Shown: positions 15,811 to 25,241, numbered from the stretch's first letter. The stretch: 64,000 nucleotides of DNA from an uncultured Nocardioides sp. (GCF_947488515.1 NZ_CANKZF010000001.1:1674001-1738000); one strand, 5' to 3'. Numbers and translations: made by a program. Notes: generated from the sequence alone by a model not told the origin.

Positions 15811-16672
15811 CGAGGTCGTGCGCGCCGTCGGGACGCGCGGCCTCGACGTAGTAGCGCACCCGACCGTCCGGCAGCGGCACGGCGGTGGCGTAGCGGAAGG
15901 CGCCGTCGGCGTGCGGGGAGGCGATCGGCGGCTGCGCGGCGCGGGTCAGGGCGGTGCCGTCCCACGTCGCCACCCCGGTGGTCTCGAACCAGTTGGACTC
16001 GGCGTCCGGCCGGCCGTCGTACAGCACCGTGCCGTCGGGCAGCACCGCGCTGACCCGCGCGCCGCGGGCGTCCCACTGGCCCTCGCGGCCGGCGAGCACC
16101 TCGCCGTGGTCCTCCCACTCCAAGCCGTCGGCGCTGGTGAGCCGCCGCGTGGTCATCCGGTCCTCGTGACCGGGCTCGTCGAGGGGGTGGCAGCACAGCC
16201 ACATCTCGTAGCCGTCCTCACCCACCGTGATCACCGGGTCCTTGACGCCGGTGTCGCGGTCACCTTCGTGCACCCGGCGTCGTACGCCGTCGGGCAGCCC
16301 CTCGACCGTGTCGGCGGTCAGGCTGTCCACCCACCAGTGCTTGGAGCCGGGGGTGGCGCAGGACAGGTAGAGCCGCCACCCGCCCTCGCGGAGCGGCACG
16401 AGCACGGGCCGCTCGAAGGACTCGGCGCCGAACGCCTCGCGCGCCACCTCGGCGACCGGCTCGAAGGTGACGCCGTCCTCGGAGCGGGCGACGACCACCG
16501 ACACGCCCCGCCCGTCGGTCAGCGGCCGGCGGACCCGCCAGGTCAGCCAGAACACGCCGTCGACGAGGACGGCGCTCGCGGCCCCGGCCCAGTTGCCGGC
16601 GCCGGGACCCGGGGCCGGCACCACGACCTGGACGTCGTCGTAGGTCGGCGGTGCTGATGTCACGGTCGTCAT
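15794..16672 (-). CDS. Five-bladed beta-propeller glycoside-hydrolase-like protein (GH43/GH32 fold)
   Basis: 292 residues with repeating beta-rich blocks: GVFWLTWRVRRPL, GVSVVVARSEDGVTFEPV, SFERPVLVPLREGGWRLYLSC, KDPVITVGEDGYEMWLCCHPL, TRRLTSADGLEWEDHGEVL and RYYVEAARPDG. Serial xARSEDGxxFxP and KDPxI blocks are typical of GH43/GH32/GH68 propellers; the E and D of ERPVL and KDPVI are candidate catalytic-fold residues. There is no signal peptide, so it is probably cytoplasmic or its substrate is imported. Convergent with the sulfotransferase. A bare nucleotide-sugar or oligosaccharide role is plausible, but family membership to the number is not certain. Confidence 0.65.
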   Translation of the reverse strand: MTTVTSAPPTYDDVQVVVPAPGPGAGNWAGAASAVLVDGVFWLTWRVRRPLTDGRGVSVVVARSEDGVTFEPVAEVAREAFGAESFERPVLVPLREGGWRLYLSCATPGSKHWWVDSLTADTVEGLPDGVRRRVHEGDRDTGVKDPVITVGEDGYEMWLCCHPLDEPGHEDRMTTRRLTSADGLEWEDHGEVLAGREGQWDARGARVSAVLPDGTVLYDGRPDAESNWFETTGVATWDGTALTRAAQPPIASPHADGAFRYATAVPLPDGRVRYYVEAARPDGAHDLVTCVR

Positions 16673-16725
16673 GCCCCCACGATAGTCGACAAGATCACTA
16701 CAGTTCGTGCACGCGGCCGGCGCGG

Positions 16726-16995
16726 TCAGCCGGTGACCTCGAAGGAGGAGGCCCCGCTCGGTGCCGCGGCGCGGGCGGCGAGGTCGCGCACCCGCGCCGA
16801 CGGCGGCCCGTGGCGGCACCACTCCACGAGTGCGTCGACGGCCTCGTCGTCGCCCTCGGCGTGCACCAGCACGCTGCCGTCGACCTCGTTGCGCACCCAC
16901 CCGACGACGCCGAGCCGCTGGGCCTGCTCCTGGGTGTGCCACCGGAACGCCACGCCCTGTACCTGTCCGGTCACCCGCGCCTGGATCGCCTTCAT
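16726..16995 (-). CDS. acyP: Acylphosphatase
   Basis: 89 residues, full length. The active-site signature is VTGQVQGVAFRWHTQEQAQRL (Arg that binds the phosphate, about residue 18), followed by GVVGWVRNEVDGSVLVHAEG, which contains the catalytic Asn. It hydrolyses acyl phosphates in the cytoplasm. It is divergent from the exporter at 17061 and 53 bases upstream of the propeller gene on the same strand. Confidence 0.93.
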   Translation of the reverse strand: MKAIQARVTGQVQGVAFRWHTQEQAQRLGVVGWVRNEVDGSVLVHAEGDDEAVDALVEWCRHGPPSARVRDLAARAAAPSGASSFEVTG

Positions 16996-17060
16996 GGGCC
17001 CATCCTGCCCCTCCCGTCGGGCGGTGCTCGGTGCTGGCGCCGGGTGAGAGGCTGGCGCGG

Positions 17061-18512
17061 ATGACCCAGGACGAGCAGGCCGAGCGCACGACCGGCGACG
17101 AGACGGCGTACGAGCCCGACCCCCGTCGCTGGCGGGTGCTCGCGGTGTCGCTCGTCGTCGGCTTCATGTCGTTGCTCGACGTCACGATCGTCAACGTCGC
17201 CGTGCCGTCGATCCGGGCCGGGCTCGACACCTCGGCCGCGACCATCCAGTGGGTGGTGTCGGGCTACGCGCTCGCCTTCGGCATGACCCTCGTCGCCGGC
17301 GGTCGCCTCGGCGACGCGCACGGCCGGCGCCGGATGATGACGATCGGTCTCATCGGCTTCATCGTCTCCAGCGCCGCCGTGGGGCTGGCCCCCAACGCGG
17401 CCGCCATCGTGCTCGCCCGCCTCGTCCAGGGCGCCAGCGCGGGCCTGCTCACCCCGCAGAACTCCGGCCTCATCCAGCAGCTCTTCCGCGGCGCCGAGCG
17501 CGGCCGCGCCTTCGGGATGTTCGGCTTCACCGTGGCCGTCGCGTCGGCCACCGGGCCGCTCATCGGCGGCCTGCTGATCGGCCTGCTCGGCGAGGAGAAC
17601 GGCTGGCGCTCGCTCTTCCTCATCAACGTGCCCATCGGCCTCGTGGCCCTGGTGCTGATCCGCCGGCTGGTGCCCGACAACCACGTCGGCGCCGGGCCCG
17701 AGGGCGCGCCGAAGGACCCCCGCATCGACCTCGTCGGCGCGGTGCTGCTGGGTCTCACCGTGCTGGCGGTGCTGTTCCCGCTGATCAGTCTCGAGGGCGG
17801 CGCGGGCCTGCCGCTGGTGGTGCTGGTCGCCTTCCCGCTGCTGGCGTGGGCGTTCGTGCGGTGGGAGGCGCGGACCGTCGAGCGGGGCCACCCGCCTCTG
17901 CTCGACGTGTCGCTGCTGCGGGGCCTGCCCGGCTACGCCAACGGCCTGCTCGTCGGCACCCTCTACTTCACCGGCTTCACCGGGATCTTCCTGGTGCTGT
18001 CGGTGCACCTGCAGGAGGGCGAGGGGTTCTCGCCGCTGCGGGCCGCCCTGCTCATGACGCCGTTCGCCGTCGGCGCCGCCACCACCTCGCCGCTCGCCGG
18101 GCGGCTCGTCGGAAGCCTCGGCCGGCGGGTCACCCTGGTCGCGCTCGGCGTGATGATGACCGGCACCGCGCTCGCCGCGTGGCTGGTGACCGCACCCACC
18201 GACACCCTGTGGTGGACGCTCGCGCCCGCGATGTTCCTCGCCGGCGTCGGCGGCGGCGGGGTCATCTCCCCCAACTTCACGCTCACCCTCGCCGAGGTGC
18301 CGCCCGACATGGGCGGCGCGGCGGGCGGCGCCCTCCAGACCGGGCAGCGGATCGGATCCGCCCTCGGCGCCGCGCTGCTGATGACCGTCTACCAGGCCGT
18401 CGGCACGGTGACCTCAGCGCCGATGGCCGCACGGGCGGCCCTGCTCGCGGCGCTCGCGGTCCTGACGCTCGCCTTCGCCGCCGCCGTACGCTCCTGGCGG
18501 CTCGGCGACTGA
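17061..18512 (+). CDS. MFS exporter, DHA2 (EmrB/QacA) family, 14 TM
   Basis: 483 residues with about 14 hydrophobic segments. Motif A-like GGRLGDAHGRRRMM follows TM2, the DHA2 helix LLDVTIVNVAVPSI is TM1 and LVQGASAGLLTPQNSGLIQQLF is the conserved TM4 region (motif C area near ATGPLIGGLLIG). Such transporters export drugs, dyes or metabolites with proton exchange. The ATG start is 13 bases after the first base of GAGGCT, a near match to the leaderless -10 seen at other genes. No regulator is adjacent. Substrate unknown. Confidence 0.9.
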   Translation: MTQDEQAERTTGDETAYEPDPRRWRVLAVSLVVGFMSLLDVTIVNVAVPSIRAGLDTSAATIQWVVSGYALAFGMTLVAGGRLGDAHGRRRMMTIGLIGFIVSSAAVGLAPNAAAIVLARLVQGASAGLLTPQNSGLIQQLFRGAERGRAFGMFGFTVAVASATGPLIGGLLIGLLGEENGWRSLFLINVPIGLVALVLIRRLVPDNHVGAGPEGAPKDPRIDLVGAVLLGLTVLAVLFPLISLEGGAGLPLVVLVAFPLLAWAFVRWEARTVERGHPPLLDVSLLRGLPGYANGLLVGTLYFTGFTGIFLVLSVHLQEGEGFSPLRAALLMTPFAVGAATTSPLAGRLVGSLGRRVTLVALGVMMTGTALAAWLVTAPTDTLWWTLAPAMFLAGVGGGGVISPNFTLTLAEVPPDMGGAAGGALQTGQRIGSALGAALLMTVYQAVGTVTSAPMAARAALLAALAVLTLAFAAAVRSWRLGD

Positions 18513-18540
18513 GGGTCGTCTGCGCGCGGGGGCCACGGGC

Positions 18541-18630
18541 CGACTCGAGCGGACCGTTGTCCGCTCAGGTACCCCTATGACGCGGCACGGGGCGACTCAA
18601 GCGCACCTGTGTCCGCTCGACGCACGCCGC
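18541..18630. repeat. Dispersed intergenic palindrome family B (two copies)
   Basis: Copy 1 GAGCGGAC-cgtt-GTCCGCTC (18547-18566) is a perfect eight-base-stem hairpin; copy 2 about 52 bases on is AAGCGCAC-ctgt-GTCCGCTCGACGCACG (18599-18622). The tail GTCCGCTCGACGCACG recurs near 27199 and 28457. It lies between the convergent ends of the exporter and purB, so it may also serve as terminator. Confidence 0.6.
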
Positions 18631-18638
18631 AGCCGGTG

Positions 18639-20069
18639 TCAGAGGATCCCGCCCGGCGAGTACGCCGCTGCGTCGGGGTGGGCGGCCGCGAGGGTCTCGA
18701 TCCGGGCGACCACCGCGCGGGTCTGGGCCACGGCAGCGCCGGTGAACTCGATCGGGTCGGCGACGAGCGCGTCGATCTGCTCGCGGGTCAGGCCCAGCCG
18801 CTCGTCGGCGGCGAGCTTGGCGAAGACGTCGTTGTCGGCCTGGCCGGCGCGCATCGCGAGCGCGGTGCCGACGGCGGCCTCCTTGATCGCCTCGTGCGCG
18901 GCCTCGCGGCCGACGCCGTTGCGGACCGCCGCCATCAGCACCTTCGTCGTCGTGAGGAACGGCAGGTAGCGGTCGAGCTCGCGCTGGATGACCGCCGGGA
19001 ACGCGCCGAACTCGTCGAGCACGGTGAGGAAGGTCTGGAAGAGCCCGTCGGTGGCGAAGAACGCGTCGGGCAGCGCGACGCGGCGTACGACGGAGCAGGA
19101 GACGTCGCCCTCGTTCCACTGGTCGCCGGCGAGCTCGCTGACCATCGAGAGGTGGCCACGGACGATCACGGCGAGGCCGTTGACCCGCTCGCACGAGCGG
19201 GTGTTCATCTTGTGGGGCATCGCGGACGAGCCGACCTGCCCCTCCTTGAACCCCTCCGTCACCAGCTCGTGGCCGGCCATCAGCCGCACGGTGGTGGCGA
19301 GATTGGAGGGGCCGCTCACGAGCTGCACCAGCGCGGAGACGACCTCGAAGTCGAGCGAGCGGGGGTAGACCTGGCCGACGCTCGTCAGCACCTGCTCGAA
19401 GCCCAGGTGGTGGGCCACGCGCTGCTCGAGCTGCTCGAGCCGGCCGGCGTCGCCGTCGAGCAGGTCGAGCATGTCCTGGGCAGTGCCCATCGGCCCCTTG
19501 ATGCCGCGCAGCGGGTAGCGGGCGAGGAGCTCCTCGATCCGCTGGACGGCGATCAGCATCTCGTCGGCGACGGTCGCGAAGCGCTTGCCGAGCGTGGTGG
19601 CCTGCGCGGCGACGTTGTGCGAGCGACCGGCCATCACGGTGGCCTCGTGCTCGGCGGCGAGCCGGCCCAGGCGGACCAGGGTGGCGACGGCGCGGTCGCG
19701 CACCACCTCGAGCGAGCGGCGCAGCTGCAGCTGCTCGACGTTCTCGGTGAGGTCGCGCGAGGTCATCCCCTTGTGGATGTGCTCGTGCCCGGCAAGGGCC
19801 GAGAACTCCTCGATGCGCGCCTTCACGTCGTGGCGGGTGACGCGCTCGCGTGCGGCGATCGAGTCGAGGTCGACGCCCTGCTCACCCTTCGCGGCGACCG
19901 CCTCGTAGGCCTCGACGACGCCGTCGGGAACCGCGATGCCGAGGTCGCGCTGGGCCCTGAGCACAGCGATCCAGAGCTGCCGCTCGAGGACGATCTTGTG
20001 CTCGGGCGACCAGATCTCGGCGAGATCGGCACCGGCGTAACGGGTGGCCAGGACGTTGGGGACGCTCAC
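18639..20069 (-). CDS. purB: Adenylosuccinate lyase PurB
   Basis: 476 residues, GTG start. The fumarase/aspartase-superfamily signature GSSAMPHKMNTRSCERV (about residues 265-281) carries the catalytic serine loop; GRSHNVAAQATTLGKRFA and TSRDLTENVEQLQLRRSLEVV are conserved active-site regions. It cleaves SAICAR to AICAR and adenylosuccinate to AMP, releasing fumarate. The gene begins three bases after the DUF402 stop, making it last in the purA-purD-DUF402-purB operon. Confidence 0.96.
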   Translation of the reverse strand: MSVPNVLATRYAGADLAEIWSPEHKIVLERQLWIAVLRAQRDLGIAVPDGVVEAYEAVAAKGEQGVDLDSIAARERVTRHDVKARIEEFSALAGHEHIHKGMTSRDLTENVEQLQLRRSLEVVRDRAVATLVRLGRLAAEHEATVMAGRSHNVAAQATTLGKRFATVADEMLIAVQRIEELLARYPLRGIKGPMGTAQDMLDLLDGDAGRLEQLEQRVAHHLGFEQVLTSVGQVYPRSLDFEVVSALVQLVSGPSNLATTVRLMAGHELVTEGFKEGQVGSSAMPHKMNTRSCERVNGLAVIVRGHLSMVSELAGDQWNEGDVSCSVVRRVALPDAFFATDGLFQTFLTVLDEFGAFPAVIQRELDRYLPFLTTTKVLMAAVRNGVGREAAHEAIKEAAVGTALAMRAGQADNDVFAKLAADERLGLTREQIDALVADPIEFTGAAVAQTRAVVARIETLAAAHPDAAAYSPGGIL

Positions 20070-20072
20070 GGC

Positions 20073-20618
20073 TCAGATCATCCCATCAGCGGGCGCCCAG
20101 CCGTCCCACGGTGCCCACCAGCGGTCGCCGCGATCGAGCAGGTCCGCGACCTCGGCGGCGGCGGCGAGCGTCGCCAGCAGCTCGTCGTGGGTGATGCGCC
20201 CGGACGCCAGGCTCGGGGCGAGGTCCTGCACGTCCTTCCACCGCCACGCGCCGTCGGGCGCGATCACGATGTCGAGCTGGAGGTCGTTGACCTCGACCCC
20301 GTCGGCGGTGCGCACGACGGGCGTCTCGAAGTTGACGTACCAGGAGAGCAGGCCGGAGGCGTCGAAGAACTTCCACACCGAGTACCAGTCACCGCTCCGG
20401 CGCAGCTTGAGCACGGTCGTGCCGGTCCAGGCCTCGAGGTGCCCCCACGGGTGCGGCACCGGGTGCGGCGGGAAGACCATCGGGGTGCCGTCGACCTGGA
20501 CCGTGGCGAGCACCGTCCCGTCGTCGCCGACGACGCGCTCGTCCCACGACGCCCACTCGGCGCCGTGCAGCACCTCGCGGACGCGCACGTCGGACCCGCC
20601 CGCGAAGGGCTCAGCCAC
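20073..20618 (-). CDS. DUF402 (FomD/SC4828-like) protein, likely nucleotide phosphatase
   Basis: 181 residues from a GTG that sits inside the purD stop (GTGGCTGA). An upstream in-frame GTG at 20642 is an alternative. Conserved DUF402 features are VFPPHPVPHPWGHLEAWTGTTVLKLRRSGDWYSVWKFFDASG, WYVNFETPVVR, then DLQLDIVIAPDGAWRWKDVQDL, with the Asp/Glu residues that bind the metal. Characterised relatives (FomD, SA1684, SC4828) hydrolyse nucleoside di/triphosphates or cytidylyl intermediates. Placement between purD and purB, inside a purine operon, suggests nucleotide housekeeping; that link is inference. Confidence 0.82.
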   Translation of the reverse strand: MAEPFAGGSDVRVREVLHGAEWASWDERVVGDDGTVLATVQVDGTPMVFPPHPVPHPWGHLEAWTGTTVLKLRRSGDWYSVWKFFDASGLLSWYVNFETPVVRTADGVEVNDLQLDIVIAPDGAWRWKDVQDLAPSLASGRITHDELLATLAAAAEVADLLDRGDRWWAPWDGWAPADGMI

Positions 20619-21879
20619 GGGACGCGGCGCCCTCGACCACACCGAGCGGCTCGGCCGCGATGTCGCGGCGCCACTGGGCGCCCGGGAAGCTGATGCTCGA
20701 GATGCCCTCGTACGCCTTGGCGCGGGCGTCGGCGACGTCCGACCCGGTCGCCCGGACGGCGAGCACCCGGCCGCCGGCGGTCACCAGCCCGGCGTCGGTC
20801 CGCGCGGTGCCGGCGTGCACCACGTCGACGTCGTCCTCGACGGCAAGCGTCTCGGTGCCGACGATGACGTCGCCCGTGCTGGAGCCCTCGGGGTAGCCGG
20901 CGCTGGCCATCACGACCGAGACCGAGGCGCCGTCTGCGAACGTCGGCGCCGGGACGGCCGCGAGGTCGCCGTCGGCGGCCGCGCGCAGCAGGGTGCCGAG
21001 CGGGGAGGTCAGCAGGGCGAGCACGGGCTGCACGTCGGGATCGCCGAAGCGGCAGTTGAACTCGATGACCTTCGGGCCGGCCGCGGTCAGCGCGAGCCCG
21101 ACGTACAGGCAGCCCACGAACGGCGCACCACGCTGCTGCATCTCCGACAGCGTCGGCGCGACGACCTCGGCCATCACGGTGTCGACGATGCCGTCGGGCA
21201 ACCAGGTGAGCGGCGCGTACGAGCCCATGCCGCCCGTGTTGGGCCCGCGGCCGCCGTCGAAGATGCGCTTGAAGTCCTGCGCGGGCAGCAGCGGTCGCCC
21301 GACGGTTCCGTCGCAGACGACGAAGAGGGAGAACTCCGGTCCGTCGAGGAACTCCTCGACCACGACCCGGCCGCACCCGGCCGCGTGGGCCAGCGCCTCG
21401 TCGCGGTCGGTGGTGACGACGACGCCCTTGCCCGCGGCGAGCGCGTCGTCCTTGACGACGTAGGGGGCCCCGAACGCATCGAGCGCCGCGGCGACCTCGG
21501 CGGGCGTCGTGCAGGTGTGGGAACCGGCCGTCGGCACGCCGGCGGCGGCCATGACCACCTTGGAGAAGGCCTTGGACCCCTCGAGCCGGGCAGCGTCACC
21601 GGAGGGACCGAACACCGCGACCCCGGCCGCGCGCACGGCGTCGGCGACACCGGCGACGAGCGGGGCCTCGGGCCCGATGACCACCAGGTCCGCCCCGATC
21701 GAGGTGGCGAGCGCGGCGACGGCCGTGCCGTCCATCGGGTCGACGGGGTGCAGGGTGGCGACCTCGCCGATGCCGGGGTTGCCGGGCGCGGCGTGCACCT
21801 CGGTGACCGCCGGGTCGGCGGCGAGGGCGAGCGCGAGGGCGTGCTCGCGGCCGCCGGTCCCGACGACGAGGGTCCTCAC
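20611..21879 (-). CDS. purD: Phosphoribosylamine--glycine ligase PurD
   Basis: 422 residues. The N-terminus [23 protein letters not shown]-grasp segments [16 protein letters not shown] and the signature [18 protein letters not shown] (about residues 285-302) are intact. It makes GAR from phosphoribosylamine and glycine with ATP. The GTG start overlaps the purA stop by four bases (GTGA), and the DUF402 start lies within its stop, so the operon is tightly coupled. No fusion to purM or purN. Confidence 0.97.
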   Translation of the reverse strand: MRTLVVGTGGREHALALALAADPAVTEVHAAPGNPGIGEVATLHPVDPMDGTAVAALATSIGADLVVIGPEAPLVAGVADAVRAAGVAVFGPSGDAARLEGSKAFSKVVMAAAGVPTAGSHTCTTPAEVAAALDAFGAPYVVKDDALAAGKGVVVTTDRDEALAHAAGCGRVVVEEFLDGPEFSLFVVCDGTVGRPLLPAQDFKRIFDGGRGPNTGGMGSYAPLTWLPDGIVDTVMAEVVAPTLSEMQQRGAPFVGCLYVGLALTAAGPKVIEFNCRFGDPDVQPVLALLTSPLGTLLRAAADGDLAAVPAPTFADGASVSVVMASAGYPEGSSTGDVIVGTETLAVEDDVDVVHAGTARTDAGLVTAGGRVLAVRATGSDVADARAKAYEGISSISFPGAQWRRDIAAEPLGVVEGAASRG

Positions 21880-23159
21880 CCGTGCACCACCACGGTCTGC
21901 TCGCGACCCGGTCCGACCCCGACGCCCCAGATCTTCGCGCCCGACATCTCCTCGAGCGCCTGGACGTAGACCTGCGCGTTCTTGGGGAGCTCGTCGAAGG
22001 ACCGGCAGCCGGAGATGTCGCTGTTCCAGCCGTCGAAGTACTCGTAGACCGGCGTGGCGTGGTGGAACTCGGTCTGCGTCATCGGCATCTCCTCGACCCG
22101 CTGCCCGTCGATCTCGTAGGCCACGCAGACCGGGATCCGGTCCCAGGAGCCGAGGATGTCGAGCTTCGTGAGGAAGAACTCGGTGAGGCCGTTGACCCGG
22201 CTCGCGTAGCGCGCGACGACGGCGTCGTACCAGCCGCAGCGGCGGGTGCGTCCGGTGGACACGCCGATCTCGCCGCCGAGCGTCTGGAGCTGGATCCCGT
22301 CCTCGTCGAAGAGCTCGGTCGGGAACGGACCCGAGCCGACCCGGGTCGTGTAGGCCTTGATCACGCCGATCACCCGGTCGATGCGGGTGGGGCCGATGCC
22401 GGCGCCGACGCAGACGCCGCCGGCGACCGGGTTGGAGGACGTGACGAACGGGTACGTGCCGTGGTCGACGTCGAGCATCGTGGCCTGGGCGCCCTCGAAC
22501 AGCACCGTCTGGCCGGCGTCGAGCGCCTGGTTGAGGAGCAGCGAGGTGTCGCACACCATGGGCTGGAGCCGGTCGGCGTAGGACAGCAGCTCCTCGACGA
22601 CCGCGTCGACCTCGATGGCGCGCCGGTTGTAGACCTTGGTCAGCAGGTGGTTGCGCACGTCGAGCGCGGCATCGATCTTCTCCCGCAGGATCTTCTCGTC
22701 GAAGAGGTCGGCGATCCGGACGCCGACGCGGTTGATCTTGTCGGCGTAGGCCGGGCCGATGCCGCGGCCCGTGGTGCCGATCTGGTTCTTGCCGAGGAAG
22801 CGCTCGGTGACCTTGTCGATGGTGGCGTGGTAGCTCGCGATGACGTGGGCGTTGGCGCTCACCTTCAGGTCGGCCACCTCGACCCCGCGGGCGAGGAGCC
22901 CGTCGAGCTCGCGGAACAGCGCCTCCGGGGACACCACCACGCCGTTGGCGATCACCGAGGTGGCACCGGGCGTGAGGATGCCGCTCGGCAGCAGGTGGGT
23001 GGCGTACTTCTCACCGTCGATCACGATGGTGTGGCCGGCGTTGTGGCCGCCGCTGGTGCGGACCACGAAGTCGATCGGGTCCGTGGTGGCCAGCAGGTCG
23101 GTGGCCTTGCCCTTGCCCTCGTCGCCCCACTGGGCTCCGAGCACGACGATCGCGGGCAT
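21876..23159 (-). CDS. purA: Adenylosuccinate synthetase PurA
   Basis: 427 residues from the ATG at 23159, set by GGGAGGGCTGAG upstream and by the universal N-terminus [20 protein letters not shown] (GTP P-loop-like; catalytic Asp in GDEGKGK). [22 protein letters not shown], the [22 protein letters not shown] region and [13 protein letters not shown] are all present. It commits IMP to AMP synthesis using GTP and aspartate. It is the first gene of the purA-purD-DUF402-purB operon. Its leader contains a stable hairpin followed by TTTTT (23202-23239), suggesting attenuation. Confidence 0.97.
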   Translation of the reverse strand: MPAIVVLGAQWGDEGKGKATDLLATTDPIDFVVRTSGGHNAGHTIVIDGEKYATHLLPSGILTPGATSVIANGVVVSPEALFRELDGLLARGVEVADLKVSANAHVIASYHATIDKVTERFLGKNQIGTTGRGIGPAYADKINRVGVRIADLFDEKILREKIDAALDVRNHLLTKVYNRRAIEVDAVVEELLSYADRLQPMVCDTSLLLNQALDAGQTVLFEGAQATMLDVDHGTYPFVTSSNPVAGGVCVGAGIGPTRIDRVIGVIKAYTTRVGSGPFPTELFDEDGIQLQTLGGEIGVSTGRTRRCGWYDAVVARYASRVNGLTEFFLTKLDILGSWDRIPVCVAYEIDGQRVEEMPMTQTEFHHATPVYEYFDGWNSDISGCRSFDELPKNAQVYVQALEEMSGAKIWGVGVGPGREQTVVVHG

Positions 23160-23214
23160 CTCAGCCCTCCCTCTGTCATTCGGCAGAAAACGGTCGGTGC
23201 AGCAAAAATGCAGA

Positions 23215-23239
23215 AGCCCCGGCACAAGGCACCGGGGCT
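23215..23239 (-). terminator. Terminator-like hairpin in the purA leader
   Basis: Read on the minus strand: AGCCCCGG-tgccttgtg-CCGGGGCT, then TTCTGCATTTTTGC. An eight-base GC stem plus a five-T run is a rare intrinsic-terminator shape in this genome. It sits 56-80 bases ahead of the purA ATG and downstream of a TAGCGT candidate -10. The upstream gene is divergent, so it would act inside purA's own leader. Confidence 0.55.
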
Positions 23240-23272
23240 CTTGCGACGCCACGCTATCGCACAGGGGTCGGC

Positions 23273-23278
23273 TAGGGT
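23273..23278 (+). promoter_or_regulatory. -10 hexamer TAGGGT, leaderless lipid kinase gene
   Basis: The first T is 12 bases before the GTG at 23285. No ribosome binding site. Confidence 0.55.
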
Positions 23279-23284
23279 CCGGAC

Positions 23285-24199
23285 GTGCGCTCCCTGCTGG
23301 TCATCACCAATGCCGACGCCGGCACCTCCGACGAGGAGCGGCTCGCCGAGGCCCTCGTCGTCCTCCGCGAGAAGGCCTCCGTCGAGGTCGCCAAGACCTC
23401 CAACCCCGGCGAGCTCGACGGCGTGCTCCACCGCGCCGGCGGTCGTACGGTCGTGGTGGCCGGCGGCGACGGCAGCCTGCACGCGGTCGTGACGGCGCTG
23501 CACAAGCGCCGCGAGCTCGACCAGACGACCCTCGCCCTCCTGCCGATGGGCACCGGCAACGACTTCGCCCGCGGCAACGACATCCCGCTCGAGATCGAGG
23601 ACGCGGCCCAGCTCGTGCTGGCGGGCGAGCCCCGCAAGGTCGACCTCATCGTCGACGAGACCGGCAACGTCGTGGCCAACAACGTGCACGTCGGTGTCGG
23701 CGCGCAGGCCAGCCGCAAGGGCGCGAAGTGGAAGACCCGGCTGGGTGCCATCGGCGTCGGCAAGGCCAACCTCGGCAAGCTCGGCTACCCCATCGGCGCC
23801 GTCCTGTCCGCCTTCCACCCGCCCAGCTGGCGCCTGCGCGTCGAGCTCGACGGTCGGGTCGTCAACGACGTCGACCGGCCCGTGCTGATGGTGGCCATCG
23901 GCAACGGCGGCAACGTCGGCGGCGGCACCGAGCTCAACCCCGACGCCGACACCGAGGACGGGCTGCTCGACGTGATGATCAGCCGCGCCGTGAAGCCGAG
24001 CGCCAAGCTCGGCTACGTGATGCGGTTGCGCAAGGGCGAGCACGACCAGCGTGACGACGTCGTCACCCTGCGCGGTACGTCGGTGAAGGTGAGCGGCGAC
24101 GAGTTCTGGCTCTCGGCCGACGGCGAGATCTCCGGGCCCGAGCGCAGCCGGAGCTGGCGCCTCGAGCGGGCGGCGTACACGATGATCCTGCCGCGCTGA
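23285..24199 (+). CDS. Diacylglycerol/lipid kinase family protein (DagK/YegS-like)
   Basis: 304 residues. The catalytic-domain signature [14 protein letters not shown] (about residues 57-70) and [14 protein letters not shown] (about 87-100) are the nucleotide-binding motifs of DAGK_cat. The [12 protein letters not shown] and [29 protein letters not shown] blocks form the second, lipid-side domain. It phosphorylates diacylglycerol or a related lipid with ATP at the membrane. Divergent from purA. Probably leaderless. Confidence 0.9.
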   Translation: MRSLLVITNADAGTSDEERLAEALVVLREKASVEVAKTSNPGELDGVLHRAGGRTVVVAGGDGSLHAVVTALHKRRELDQTTLALLPMGTGNDFARGNDIPLEIEDAAQLVLAGEPRKVDLIVDETGNVVANNVHVGVGAQASRKGAKWKTRLGAIGVGKANLGKLGYPIGAVLSAFHPPSWRLRVELDGRVVNDVDRPVLMVAIGNGGNVGGGTELNPDADTEDGLLDVMISRAVKPSAKLGYVMRLRKGEHDQRDDVVTLRGTSVKVSGDEFWLSADGEISGPERSRSWRLERAAYTMILPR

Positions 24200-24251
24200 C
24201 CTCCCGCTGACCTCACGCTGACCTGGCTCTGCTCCGACGAGCCGCCCGCGG

Positions 24252-25241
24252 TCAGAGCCAGCCGCGCCGGACCGCCTCGACGCCCGCCTGAAAGCGGGTG
24301 TCCACGCCGAGCTCGGTCATCAGGGCCGCGATGCGGCGCCGGACGGTGCGCAGGCCGATGCCCAGGTTGCGGGCGATGACCTCGTCGGTCGTCCCGGCCA
24401 TCAGCTGCTCGAGCAGGAACTGCCGTCCGTCGGGGCTCACCCGGCCGGCCTCGAGCTCGCGCATCGGTGCGGCCCGGTCCCACAGCAACTCGAACCACAT
24501 CGTCAGGGCCGCGACGATCGAGCGCTGGCGAACGTGCACCCGCGGCTCGTCGGTGAAGCCGATGGGCTCGGGGATCACGGCGTGGGTGTCACCGAAGATG
24601 AACATCCGGGTGCGCACCTCCGAGATGATCCGTACCTGCTCCCCCAGACCGGCGCGGACGCGCAGCGCCTCGGGTGCCTCGGTCAGCGCGCGGGCGGGGT
24701 AGATCGCCCGGGAGCGCCGACCCTTCGCCATCGCCTCGGCGAGCAGCTCGCTGACCTGTGACTCGCGCGGCATCGCCCAGGCGTCGGGGCGCAGCCACAG
24801 CATGTCGCCGCGGCTGGTGCGCAGCATCAGCTGCAGGAGCTCCAGCGGGTTGCCGCCCGAGCTCAGCTCGCCGTCGAGGGGATGGACCTCGGCGACATGG
24901 CGCGGGTCGGGACGCGTGGTCGAGGCCACGAGGTGCGGCACCGCGGTCGACAGCTCGGCCAGCATCGCCGCCGACGACGCCGCCGACCGCGCCTGGCGCA
25001 GCACGAGCTCGGAGACCGCCTCGGCCAGCGCCGGGACCACGATCCGGTCGTCGGACACCACCACCAGGCCGCGCTCGACCAGCGGGGCGAGGCTGCGCAT
25101 CAGCTGGTCGGGCCGCTGCTGCACCAGCTGCGCGACCCCGGTGACGGTGTGACCGGACACGGGGACCAGGCGGAAGTAGAGCTGTTCGGTCCGCCGGTCG
25201 AGGCCCAGGGCCGCGAGGACGGAGGACGGGTCGCCGGGCAT
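24252..25241 (-). CDS. TrmB-like N-terminal / LuxR-type HTH transcriptional regulator
   Basis: 329 residues. Residues 1-90 are a TrmB-like winged-helix region (LAALGLDRRTEQLYFRL, GVAQLVQQRPDQLMRSLAPLVERGLV). Residues 100-250 form a sensor resembling the TrmB/phospholipase-D-like effector part (LLAEAMAKGRRSRAIYPARAL). Residues 265-325 are a LuxR helix-turn-helix (MAGTTDEVIARNLGIGLRTVRRRIAALMTELGVDTRFQAG). This double-HTH layout is common in Streptomyces and relatives. Its start is 12 bases from TAAACT, so it is probably leaderless. Divergent from lysK. Targets unknown. Confidence 0.82.
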   Translation of the reverse strand: MPGDPSSVLAALGLDRRTEQLYFRLVPVSGHTVTGVAQLVQQRPDQLMRSLAPLVERGLVVVSDDRIVVPALAEAVSELVLRQARSAASSAAMLAELSTAVPHLVASTTRPDPRHVAEVHPLDGELSSGGNPLELLQLMLRTSRGDMLWLRPDAWAMPRESQVSELLAEAMAKGRRSRAIYPARALTEAPEALRVRAGLGEQVRIISEVRTRMFIFGDTHAVIPEPIGFTDEPRVHVRQRSIVAALTMWFELLWDRAAPMRELEAGRVSPDGRQFLLEQLMAGTTDEVIARNLGIGLRTVRRRIAALMTELGVDTRFQAGVEAVRRGWL

